From: Toxonevra muliebris
Taxonomy: Eukaryota > Arthropoda > Insecta > Diptera > Pallopteridae
Length of the DNA stretch: 64,000 nucleotides
Reading direction: 5' to 3'
Assembly (NCBI GenBank): GCA_963691655.1
Contig: OY829329.1
Span: 56,371,408 to 56,435,407, forward strand
Position numbers and translations under genes: made by a program. Numbering within the stretch: the stretch's first letter is position 1; the number at the start of each line of letters is the position of its first letter. A model generated the notes under the pieces. It ran no database searches. It was not told where the DNA came from and saw only the letters and a list, made by a program, of their open reading frames with translations. Shown here one piece after another: positions 12,901 through 24,000 of the stretch.

Positions 12901-13002
12901 GAACTGCCGACTCGTTTAAAGGCATACCTTAAAGAATATCATTATAAGCAAAAGTTGCGCGTCAAACCATTCGATGACACATGCTGCTTTTCATGTACAT
13001 AG
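9930..13002 (+). CDS. Socs36E: Suppressor of cytokine signalling, SOCS4/5 class (Socs36E)
   Basis: Adaptor of a Cullin-5/elongin ubiquitin ligase that damps JAK/STAT and EGFR signalling. Coding exons are 9930-11872 and 12702-13002, joined in phase 2 (AG|GTATGT donor, CTTCACAG acceptor), giving 747 aa. Residues 1 to about 570 are low complexity (Asn, Gln, Ser, Thr and His runs). The SH2 domain starts near residue 591 ([17 protein letters not shown]), with the phosphotyrosine-binding Arg616 in GTFLLRDS, and crosses the splice junction ([11 protein letters not shown]). The C-terminal SOCS box contains [10 protein letters not shown] (elongin BC box) and LPTRL followed by [12 protein letters not shown]. 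The motifs match vertebrate SOCS5 closely, which separates it from the SOCS6/7-like fly genes. The first ATG (9930) gives MGHNYSK, a possible N-myristoylation signal; a later Met lies near 10281. The stop is TAG at 13000-13002; the frame stays open beyond it (next entry). Family certain; symbol by SOCS5-type homology. Confidence 0.94.
11873..12701 (+). other. Socs36E intron with a cryptic exon-like segment
   Basis: This is the single intron inside the SH2 coding region. At 12160, directly after TTTTTGCAG, begins a short protein-like open stretch ([20 protein letters not shown]) that runs into an A-run at about 12240. It is not needed for SH2 continuity, so it is either a cryptic or alternative exon or the 3' end of a retroposed transcript ending in poly(A). 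I do not recognise the protein. Confidence 0.4.
12278..12318. repeat. Perfect 17-bp inverted repeat in the Socs36E intron
   Basis: Arm 12278-12294 (AATCAAACAATTGAATA) and its exact complement at 12302-12318 are separated by a 7-nt loop. No mismatches. It sits just after the A-rich end of the cryptic exon-like segment. Confidence 0.7.
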
Positions 13003-13398
13003 TGCCGAACCAGCGGGGGTCATCTTAGCCCAGCCATCATTGGTGGAGATGATGGTGGTGGCGGCGATGGCAACTGCACTGGTGATGATAACTTTAGACC
13101 CATAATGCGTATGAATTCGGATACTGCTGTTACTGATATGATCGATTTAGACGAATTACAACATACCAATCAATTTGTAACTTATGCACAGCATTCTACA
13201 GTGGCTGAACATTTCAATAGCGGCGGCAGCAAACGTTTCCGGCAATTGTGTAAGCTACCAAATCGCATGGTTGACATATTCAGTAGAGTGTCGGCTAATT
13301 TAAATTGCTATAATTCGTCAGAGCACCAGAATCATAGCCATCATCAGCAGCAACTACATCAACATCAATCGCCTCCACACATTGAGCGTGAAAATTAA
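13003..13398 (+). CDS. Socs36E: In-frame 131-codon extension after the Socs36E stop (readthrough candidate)
   Basis: Directly after TAG (13000-13002) the same frame is open for 131 codons to TAA (13396-13398). The translation looks like protein rather than UTR: a Gly/Asp-rich linker, then MIDLDELQHTNQFVTYAQHS, a basic stretch (SKRFRQLCKLPNRMVDIFSR) and a His/Gln-rich tail (HHQQQLHQHQSPPH), in the style of the N-terminal half. Its composition is far less A+T-rich than the true UTR after 13398. Options are translational readthrough of UAG (next base U, not the leakiest context), a retained nonsense change, or splicing around the stop. TAG is itself preceded by a pyrimidine-containing stretch and could act as an acceptor, but exon 1 (phase 2) joined to 13003 would not enter this frame. 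The SOCS box ends normally before the TAG, so the extension is additional. Confidence 0.55.
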   Translation, partial: CRTSGGHLSPAIIGGDDGGGGDGNCTGDDNFRPIMRMNSDTAVTDMIDLDELQHTNQFVTYAQHSTVAEHFNSGGSKRFRQLCKLPNRMVDIFSRVSANLNCYNSSEHQNHSHHQQQLHQHQSPPHIEREN

Positions 13399-13452
13399 AA
13401 TATTCGTATTAAACAAATTGACAATCCCAGTGAAAATTTTAATTCGCTCTTT

Positions 13453-13458
13453 AATAAA
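13453..13458 (+). terminator. Candidate Socs36E polyadenylation signal
   Basis: AATAAA 55 nt after the TAA of the extended frame. Further A/T-rich polyadenylation-like motifs follow, so the main cleavage site is uncertain. Confidence 0.35.
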
Positions 13459-14647
13459 AAACAAGCAAACGATGGTACAGTAATGAAAATCAAAATTTCT
13501 GAATATGATTATGTACTTGTTTGATACGTGAGAAATGATGAAATAGTATTAAGCTTAGACTCGGTTTTCCGTATTTTTCTTTGCGTACATATTTATATAT
13601 TTGTAATGCAATCTCGTTTTGAAAAATAGTATTTATTTTCGTAATGCAAATTTTTATTATTTCGGTAGCTTGGAAACTCTATTATGATAATTATAGAAAA
13701 ATCAGAATTGTGATTGATTTAAAAATTAATATTACTTTACTATTTAAAATTAAACAGACTTGAATGTTCTTTGTCAGTGAGCTGAGCCTATTTGCAAAGA
13801 TTATGTACTACAGACAGCAACAGTTAAGATGAAGTATGAAATGTTATTATAACTGCTAGTATATGAAAAACTTAAAAAATTACCTACTTCTGCAAAAATT
13901 TATTACAAATTGTTTATTAGTTCATTTAAGTATTTATTATTTGCATCCTCAAACTATATATGCTAAACTTATTTATTTCTACTACTAATTTCTAAAGCAA
14001 CAAATGGTCCTTAAAATTATATATTTACAAAAAAAAAAATTTTTAGTAAATTTTATATATAGGTATATATATTTATTATTATTTTCTAGCTTATAGTAAT
14101 TAATAATGTTTAGAATTTGTAAATATTATACTATATGAGGAGATTCTATTGTTAAAATATAAAAAATACTTGATATTCTTAGGTGGTTGCTGTTATTTAT
14201 GTATGTATGTAATTATTATCTATGCCTACATAAATGTTTCTTATTTCAAAACAAATCAAAACAAAAATACAGATGGAAAAGATATTATTGTATGCTTAAT
14301 TGTTTAACTATATTTACATATCCCCCCATCATGTATTATACCAATTACAATTATTTAAAAGAAAAATAATTAAAATAAATTTTACGTTCAAAACAATACA
14401 AAAACAACCTATGCACATCTTTTGTTTTTATTTTCATATATCAGCCAAGCTGAGAAAAAGAACCAACGAGTTGGCATCACCGACTTTCATAGGGAGCACT
14501 GCATGCTTCAGCAGTACATTCATAAATTTTGTTTAGTAATTTTTCACAAAAAAATTGATTCAATTTGGTGTTTTACACCTGTTAAGTTAAATAAATTCAG
14601 AATACACTGTTCAAAATAATGGCAGTATTAGTGTAGGATATGAATTA

Positions 14648-15297
14648 TACCCGAGATGGTCCGAAAAATCGATTTTTTTAGTTTAATATTTTTGATGTAG
14701 ACAACGAGTTTTATGAGAAAGAAGAGGGGGCAATGTATGGTCCTGGAATCGCTAATCATTTGTAAGTACCATGTTTGTAAATCTTTAAACTCGTTTTTCT
14801 CGAAACCATTTTTTTCGGGACGGTGGACACGATTCACAAAAAACCACTTGTCCAATTGACTTAAAATTTTACAAGGCTACTAAGCAAATGTATGGGTATG
14901 GTCTTATCTAAGATTATGGTGAAAGCATTTGTTTAACTAATGTTTTTAATGCAAAATATAAACAAAAACATGGCAAAAATTCGTCATTTTTTTCAAACGT
15001 CTGATATAAATTGAAGAAAAATTTTTTTTCTTATTCCCTAGATGAGGCGATAGCAGAAAGTCTCACGATTACAAAATGGGTTACTTTTTGTGTTTCAGAA
15101 TATTTAAACCGGAGATATCACGTCCACCATGGAGCAACTATTTTCGACAGGCTCAAGTTCGAGGCGTCGAATGAACCATTATTAACAAAGATATTTTTAA
15201 CATTAAAAACGAACCTGTAGAAAAACTTGCAAAAAACCTCGAATAAAAATATTGAACAGCTTTTCATTTACAACTATATTTCGCACCATCTCGGGTA
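14648..15297. mobile_element. Non-autonomous element with 19-bp inverted ends
   Basis: TACCCGAGATGGTCCGAAA at 14648-14666 is matched on the opposite strand at 15279-15297 with one mismatch. Weaker inverted similarity continues outward on both sides (ATATGAATTA-like flanks). The interior has one short open frame (15011-15220) of unknown nature and no transposase I recognise. Just outside the left end, CACTGTTCAAAATAATGG (about 14605) looks like a Tc1-type terminus, so the element may be inserted in, or belong to, the Tc1-like remnant to its right. Confidence 0.45.
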
Positions 15298-15329
15298 GAA
15301 TACCCCCTTAATTCCATATTCTTTCTATA

Positions 15330-15860
15330 TGTCCACATACACAGGCAGATCTATGGTTGCTTTAATTAGATGGATTGGGTCAACTCCGTTATACAAAAAA
15401 CTACCCCATGCCGTAGCTTTAGCACGATTTTACTTTCGCCTGCCCACAATATGTTACGCGATTTTGCTGTCCGCCAATGGATCTTTGGCAAACTTTAAGT
15501 GTGCAGCCACGTGTTTTTTCGACAGTAATGGCACTTCCATGGACTTCTTACAAATAAATTATGCTGTACTAAGCGTCCACGAATAGTTACTGTACTTATA
15601 GCAAGGCCTAGCTCTTTTTGCATTTTTTAGATGAGGCTAAAGGGTCACCTTTACTATACCTTACTATATATCGATCATCCATACACGTGGTTTTACGCTT
15701 TCGACCACGTGTTTCGGGCCTTTAAGGCTGTAATACAGCATTTGGTTGTTTTCTGCGAATGTTCCTAACAAGAATCACCAACATAGTTGACGATCGCTCG
15801 ATTCAACGAAACAAGCTGCTACAATAATGATGTTAAGATTTTATAAATCGCTAAGACGGA
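15330..15860 (-). pseudogene. Decayed Tc1-like transposase
   Basis: Read on the minus strand, with several frameshifts and stops, the segment gives NAVLQP, RGRKRKTT, DDRYIVRYSKGDPLASSKK, LGLAISTVTIRGRLVQHNL, RSPWKCHY and LKFAKDPLADS, in the order expected of the helix-turn-helix region and linker of Tc1-family transposases. The DDE catalytic part is not visible. It is a dead fragment. Confidence 0.6.
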
Positions 15861-16299
15861 TCCTCGTTTCACTTCAGGAAGTTTTTATTTATATTATTAT
15901 CATCCAGTAACGAACCGTCCGTCCTCAAATATCATGGTACGAGGTGTGTGTCAAGTCACATTATAAGTCCTTTATATCATATTCAAAACCAGATTGACCG
16001 CCATGTGCCATATTATTAATTAGTTATCGTTTAGCTTTTTGCAAATATTAGTTTTTGGCGCTTGTTTTTTGTAATTGGTTTGCATATCAACTTTCTTTCA
16101 ATGGCTTTCAAAATGTTCAGAAAACATTCACCAACAATTTAGGTTAGGATGAGTTTGCTCAGTCAAGGATGTAACATATAAAATTGAAAGAAAATATTTA
16201 ATAACTCAAATCAGCCCCTACCCTGAGGTGAGATTGGTCCACTTACAGACCCAAATTTTTTTAAATAACTTTAATTACTACTATGGCACAACAGCCCAC

Positions 16300-16500
16300 G
16301 GAGAGCCTAGACCTAGCTTTTCGCATGCATTCATATTGTGTGAGTTATATTTGTACACGAATGGAAGTGACCTACATTTTATGCCGAATCCGAACGCCAA
16401 AGTAAAAGTGAAAAGTTTTTCTTAGGCAATTCTTATTCTTGGAGGTTTGTCATTGCGAGGAGGTGGTGGCCACCTCTGCGTAGAAGTTAAACACACTAAC
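16300..16500 (+). repeat. Dispersed repeat, copy 1
   Basis: Shares an ordered series of motifs with 58060-58235 in the same orientation: CTTTTCGCAT, GAGTTATATTTGTACACGA, TGCCGAATCCGAACGCC, GTGAAAAGTTTTTCTT and GTTTGTCATTG. Copies are clearly diverged. Repeats of this wording are, as I recall, common in tephritid genomes. The class is unknown to me; no internal promoter boxes or terminal repeats were established. Confidence 0.5.
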
Positions 16501-18019
16501 CACTAGGCTAAGGTAACCACAAATTACTGTAATTATTATGTGAAAATTTAAGCAAATGGCAAATTTCCAGTTTTTTGGAGCAGTCCTTCAGATTTACGGT
16601 ATGAGATCAGAGTTACAGACAGGAAATTGAAAGAAACTGAAAAACGAATAACTGAAATAGGATTTCAAACACCGCAGTTACCTCATCGGATCCATTATAT
16701 CCCAGTGTCATGCGATCATTGATGTCAAGAACTGTTAAGATAATTTCAATGATCTTTCCAACTTTATAGAACCAGTTTAAGTTTTCTACTTGATTATGCC
16801 ATTTTGTTTTTATTGGGTTCCACATTTTACCTAATCTAGTTGCTTTGTTTTCTATCCCCATTTTCTTTTCTGCATTTTATTGGAACTGGATTTAGGTCAG
16901 GTTGAAGGCAGTATCAATGGCTATTATCACATACTGCTGAAATCCTATCAGATTTTTAATCAGTATGGCAAAAATTTCTATATAAAAATCTGATTTATAC
17001 AACGTGATGCGAGTCGCAATAATATCTATCGAAAGTGAAAACGAACGACTTGAGTAATTAGGTAGGCAACCTCAACAACCGCAGAACGATTACAAAAAAT
17101 ATGTGAAAAACTTTAATCTGTTTCTTCTAAATATGATAAAACCATAAAAGTTATGTGAATCTATAAAACACCATCCTTTTATCAAAAGAAATTATTTTAA
17201 CAACCGATTTTTCTCCTATTAATTACAACACTAGAGATGATTTTCAATCTACTGTGAATTAAATGATTATTTTTAAAAAGAAGAAGAGTAAAATGTACAA
17301 TCCTCAATAATTTTCATAGTTTTCGACCAAGTAATCAGTGTTTCAAGTTAAAGCAAAGAATTTTCACAAGTTTTTTTTTCATAAAATAATACAGTTTAGA
17401 AAATTATATCCTATGTGTAATAATTTCAAGCAAAACTAATTAATAGTAATAGCACATCAATTGTAAAATATAAAACCTATGAAAAAACCTAAAGCGTGCA
17501 CGTCAATGAAGAAAAATAAAATTGCCAAAAGAAAAGTGTAAAAATAAACGGGGAAAAAAGCGCACGCTAACAAAACTTCATTTTGTCATATTTTCCACCA
17601 AATGTTTTAAAGAAAATCCCTAAAAAGTAATTGCAGTAAAACCAGCAATAACAAATTAGCAAATAAATTAATTGGGAAAGTGCTTATAAAGAAAAATCAA
17701 GTTAGAAAAAAGAATGTGTAGGTACGCGTGTACCAAAAATCACGGAAAAGAATTGTAGGGACAAGCATAAAAAAAGCGCCACAGTCCCGAAAATTCTTAC
17801 CTTCTTTACGAATGTCAGTCAATAGTAAAAAGGTAAAATGTCAACAGTACGAAGTGGTAAAAATGTAAGAAAACAATAAAACAAAAACGGAGAATTATCG
17901 TCAACAAACGTGCGGCGCGTTCGGCTTTTTTATATTTATTATTATTTAACTTAGTAATCATTTAATAAACCGGCAATTATACGTGTGTATCGCGCCGTGT
18001 TTGGTGAATACGTTTAACA

Positions 18020-21000
18020 ATGGCTGCTGTTAAATCGGATGCCTTCGATGATGATTTGTTTGAGACACGTCTGGAATCGCTGAAAGATACTCAGGAGGGA
18101 ATACAGCAAATGTCATCGTGGTGTTTGCAACAACGGGTACACCATAAGAAAATCGTTGCATGTTGGTTGAATGTTTTCAAAAAGGGTGAGTGGTAATTAC
18201 ATACATACATACATATGATCGCCAGCTATAAATATGTAATCTACGCATTGGTAATTGTACTTACATTTATCCAGGTGTCCTTACTTCAACAAAGCACATA
18301 TTTACAAACATAAATATATTAATAACATCTAAGATTACACCAGAATGTATTTTGTACACTTCCTGTGGGGCCATGGTAAATTCCCGAATCTTTTATAAGC
18401 TGCATTTGGTATGGAATTATAGGCCCTAGCTATGTTAGAAAGCAGGTATTACCAATAAAAATGAAGGTTGTTGTTGAAGGAGTGAAGAGGGTTGCTAACA
18501 TCATTTTGAGACAAGTCATAAGAATCAAAAATGCCTTATTTTATTTCTTTCCATTCACCATTATTCGTCTTACCATTTTTAGATAGTGGGTTGATGATAG
18601 CGCGGGTAGCTGCTATTATTGTTGTTGTAACAGAAGCATATATTGAATTTTAAGGAGCATTTTGACTATAATCGTTGTCTTCGTTAGTCTTAAGTATAGT
18701 CATGGCTTGGTGTCGTAAATTCTATTATTGTGATTTTTAAAACAATGCCACATTATATCGATATGTCAAATAATGGACTCATTTAGAAGAACTCTTACAT
18801 GCATTAGTGCACAGACTAGTTTTTTCTTTTTGTTTTTTTTTTTTGAACTTCTAAATAAACAAATAAAATATTTTTTGTTAGTTTTTCTCTATAATGTATG
18901 TTACCATTTTAAGTTTGACAAATAAAACAACAATAAATTTTATAAAAACTAACGGGGCTAACGATATTTGAATCAAAAAATAAAGAGTAAACAACAACAA
19001 TTTTAACGGGTGATGACAAGGAAATGTGAAAAAATTCGCATGATTCCATAATAATTAATGTCGTTTAGTAGGGAAAGGGAAGATAATTTGTTGTAGCTAG
19101 AGAATTTTTAAATGGACTTTTAAAAAATATCCACTGTCAGCTGTATATGGCCGTTTTGCATGTATGTCCTTTTGGTTACGTTTGGGTGTATCTTTATTCC
19201 TCTTTTGAGTTGGGAACACTCAGTAATTATTTTTAAGTACAAGCGTAAGCAAATCCAAGAAATCGATTAGGTAGCATAGATGTAAATGTGAAATCATATG
19301 TGATAGACTACACTTCGTTTTTGTTTTATCATTTCAGAAGTTGTCTTCTTTTTTGTATAACAGGATAGTTTGCATGGTCCAAAGATATTTTCTATTGGAA
19401 TGTTGCTGCACAAGAAAGGGGAACCAAAATCATTTTGCTCACACAGAATTCTGCAACTGTTTTGTGTTAATTTTATGAGTTCTTTTTCGTAATTTTGTAT
19501 TGAATTTTTTCTTTTATATAATTAAGGTCCTTCCTAAGTCTTTTAGAATGCATTGATTATTTAGTAAAAATATACAATAATGAATTTTTATATAATTAAG
19601 ATAAAAAAGAATCTATAGGTTCGTAGGTCATTGGCTTGGCCTAGTTTTGCTATCTATATTTCTTCTATTCTATCATTCATAATCAACATAATGTTTTGAA
19701 TTTATAAGATTATGTCCTGGGAGTTGATTGAAAAAATATGTAAATATTTATCGAGATTCTCTATCTATTTAGTGCATTGGTCGGCAAACCTAACTCATCT
19801 TCTTTTCCAATCACTCGTTGTTCAGACAGCAACGAAGTAACATGAGCAGATTCTGTTTTGTGTCTTTATTTTTTTGCCTTGAAAGCATACCTTTTGTTTA
19901 AGTTTATTCGCCAGTATAGGGCAATTACTCTGCGCCCACCAACACAATCTCATTTTCAATTTTCCCGACTACTGATCTAGTGCCACCTTAGGCTGATGTG
20001 CTTAAATGTTTTAAAGTCTTTTAGGCAGACGCCCTGTTTTCACAGGCTAATTCTATGGTTTTTTGTTTACTTAGCCTAATCATTGAGCTGCTTAGACTTT
20101 TTAAGTCTATAGATTTGGGCCCAGTAGGACTACTACTGTTCCTTTCCTCCTTAATTAAAAGTTATTTTAGAAAGGGTTCAGGGCTAATGGATATTTTAAT
20201 CGTTGAATTCCATTTCAAATTGTCAGCTAACTCATTTCCATTAATTTATTTTACGCCGGAACCCGGAATATGATGAACTTAATAATCTTGAGTAGTTCAT
20301 TCAGTATATCTAGAGGTTGACATATGCACAAAAACGTTTGTGCTGGTGTAGAAGAGTACTTCTAGCTCAATTTTGTAAAGAATGAACTTTATTTTTGTTA
20401 TCAAACTGAATGTAAAGCCTAAAGAATCAATTTAAGTCAATGCAAACTATGGTCTTGGGATATACTTAATTTTGAAAGCTTCAGTATTCTCATTTTCTAG
20501 GTATCGGTTAGTTAGTTAAGGCGGCTGATCCACAGAAGACCCACTGTGAATCACAATTAGCGCTATAGCGCCATTTTGGAACCGCTTCCTCACCGAACTG
20601 GAATTATTGATGTATTCTTACTAAATCCACCCCATAGAGTTTAGGTATCCTAGCAGATTATTTCTGCTGACTGCCGAGCAATCAGACAAGCTATCGAGGA
20701 AATACTTCGCCAGAAACCTATATCTTTACCTCACCAAAGCTGGACATTCACAAATGGCCTAAGTGATAAGTGTGTAGATTACTGCGTGAAAGGTCTTGAT
20801 AAAATTTCCAGATCAGGCGAAAATCAAAAAGAGATACTATTTTTTCCCATTCATTGTGGCTCTTGGCTTACAAAGACAAAACCTCAAATAGTAAAACTTC
20901 CAGAGAAAAATGTTGGCCTCGCTGTTTGGAGTCGACAAAAATTGCAGGAAAAGTTGCTAACATCTCCAGAAGTGCTAAAATAACTGATATTGGTTGAGTA

Positions 21001-24000
21001 AATTAGAATAAAATGTGTTGGCTAGTACCGGCTTAAATTAAAAGCATGTAAATGGGATGGCTGTCATTAGTCAATTACGCTTTCTGAATAAAGATTTGAC
21101 ATTAAAACGTTTAAGTTTATGCAGTAAAAATATTATACAAATAAAATAAAATTGTTACATATGCTATTTTCTATTTTGTCTGATATTCATGCACACTTGA
21201 TGCACTACTTCCAGTGCGTGTTGAGCATCGACTAGTGCTATTCTATTTGGCCAATGATGTCATACAATATAGCAAGAGAAAGCGATATGAATTTGTTGAA
21301 AGTTGGGCAACAGCGCTACAAAGAGCAACCACCATGGTCAGGTTAGTAAAGCAATATAATTTTATTCTTTCATATTCTTAACTTTAAAGATTTTATTAAT
21401 TTATTTTAAATTTTGTAGAGATGAAAAAGTGAAAGGTAAAATACTGCGAATTTTCAATATATGGGAGCAGCGCGAAATCTATAGCGAAGAATATTTAAGT
21501 GATTTAAGCGGCCTGCTAAATATAAATCCGCCAAAGAAAACTCAAGCGACAAACGCTGCTGCAGCCGAAACGGCATCCGATGATTATCAAGTATGTATAT
21601 ACTCCCTTCTATTATTTTATTTTTATAAATTACCTAATTTAATTTTTTTCTTTCGTTCATCTATCCAATCTAAACCAAATAGAATGCCACACTTATTGCC
21701 AATATACGTGATTGCGTTAGTTTATCAACTGCCACAGATAATAGTTTTAAAAAGCTACCAAAATCACCGAGCTGTGATATTGAAAGTATCAAGCAACAGC
21801 TGAAGGATAAAAGTCATTCAGAAGATGTGGAAAATGAAATTGAACGTTATATTACCTACAATGAAGCGTATAATAAAAATCTATATGCAGAAATTAAAAG
21901 TCGAAAAGCAGTAATCACATACTTGGATAAAGCTATTAAATTCTATGCGGTACAACGTGGTGAAGTTAAAGTTGTCTCGGGTGTAAGTATCGCTGGGAAG
22001 TTGGGCAAATTATATTGTATTGATTATACATTTATATTTGTGTTGGGTTTGCAGGCTTATAAACATTTTGGCAGCCGCGTCAAATTAGTCAAAAAGAAAG
22101 TGGATGAAATGATACCAAATCTGCCAAGTCCAATACCATCGCCGGATATAAATGCTCCATCACCAGAACGTGATGCTGATTTGCAATTACCCGACGAACA
22201 ATCACCGATCTCAATTGTGAGTTAGATTTACATTTGATTTATTTATTTCCATATTTATTATAATTGTGCTTCTTATTAATTGTAGAACTTATTCAAAAAT
22301 AATATTAATGGTTATTCCAGTTACTTGGATGGTAACTTACCCTTCGATATAAATGACTTTAAACGTGACGATAATTCATCAAAATCTTCAAGTAAGTATT
22401 CATAGTTTTTTGATATTAAGTATATGCGGTTCAATGCTCACTTTTTCTTTTCGGTATTATTCAACGTGAGTGTTTTCGGTGAGTTCGATGTTCGGAACAA
22501 ACAAATTGAAACCTCCTTTAGGAAATGTCTAAATCATCTAATAGTTCAGACAATATTTGAGGTGGATAGTCCAAAGTATCCGGATACTGGGTTATCTCCC
22601 GTTTTATATGAATTGTCACCAACTTATGCTTTGTCTGAATAGCCATTAAGCTAAATTCGGTTATTCCGAAAAGTTCAGATCTTGTACCACGGATACGCAT
22701 ATCTCAGATATCCGGATCTACAAAGTTCTGGATACTTAGAAACACTAGTCCATAGTGGTAGTGACGTCAGCCAAGCTTATTGAATGCAGATAAGGCGCAC
22801 CTATTTATGTACGCCGTTGTAGAATTATACCCTACTCAGATCTCTGCCGCCGACCGTAACTACTGATAATTATTAGTCGTTACCATACTGGGGTCATACC
22901 TTGATGTCTATAATCGACATGGAAATTTGGTCCTCAGTTCCGATGTCTATAGCACTTATTCAAAGATTTTTCCTGACATATATATTAGATGGCTTATTTT
23001 CCTAAAGTATTTCAGATCTTCGCTCTGACAGCAGAATATGAAAATAGGGTGCTAAAGACCAAAACAAAATGAAAAAGTATTTTAAATTTGCGAAAACTGG
23101 ATGTGCTACTCCGAAAAGCGTGATTTAAAATGATGTTTTACAATGGGTTTGGGATCTTATATAGAAAAAACATTTACCTTGCACATAAAAGAATTTCAGA
23201 TATCTATCTCTATGCCGCTTAAGCGAATGGCGTACACAGTTTTTTGATACAACTGAACCGAAAGCCACTCCTAGCGCCTAAAGTAACTATTTGGCACTTT
23301 TTTTTTAAGAATTTTCAAATTCACCCGTTAGGATCTTCCTGATAGCGGTAATTTTTAAAAATTAAAGTACGTAGAATTGTAGATAATTTAATTTAGTTTA
23401 TTTGAAACATAAAAATTTTTCGAATCAAGTTTTATTTGAATTGGCAAATTAACTTTTTGATAACCCATGTCGAGTACAATCAAGTACACCATTGACAAAT
23501 GGCGCCAAGTGCCAGGTTTCTCCCATATAATTAATTAGATTCCAAAAAATATCGTGCTGTGCGAATTCGTGTTATACGGAACAAGGAAGCAGTATTAAAA
23601 GTGTTATATACGAAATTATATACGTATTAGACGGGATAAGCAAAATAACTTTTTGGGATATAAGTGCTCGTTCGAGCTTTATTGCGTTCATTTTCCTCAT
23701 ATATATTTCAACATTTTGTATGATGAAACTAGAACACAGAGTGAACTTGAATTTGATAAATATAACCAATAAAAAGTTAAATAGCTTTATAACACATTCA
23801 AAAAGCGATTTGCATTTCTAAATTATTTTCACTAATCGTGTTAATCGTGCAAATCGTGGTGTTAGAAGGAAATCGTGCTATTAACAAGTCGTGTTGGAGT
23901 GAAATCGTGCTCTACGAGTGCCGTGTGGTACGTGAGAAACTTGTACATATAATACTGTAATTGACAGACGTAAATAAAAATTACAAATTTACACGATAAG

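Larger units (their letters stand above)
13459..18019. other. Socs36E to RPRD2-like intergenic space
   Basis: No recognisable host gene. 13.5-14.6 kb is A+T-rich and probably includes the Socs36E 3' UTR. 14.6-15.9 kb is transposon-derived (separate entries). 16.2-16.5 kb holds a dispersed repeat. About 17.3-18.0 kb is the likely promoter and 5' leader of the RPRD2-like gene, rich in A runs; no TATA box is obvious. Confidence 0.4.

Noticed and set aside
13003..13398. Splicing of Socs36E exon 1 directly to an acceptor formed by the TAG stop
   Set aside because: Exon 1 ends in phase 2, so joining it at 13003 would not read the extension frame and would delete most of the SH2 domain and SOCS box.
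20786..20983. 65-aa ORF in intron 1 of the RPRD2-like gene
   Set aside because: Reads like protein, but I could not match any family, and splice-site and frame continuity do not require it; probably repeat-derived.
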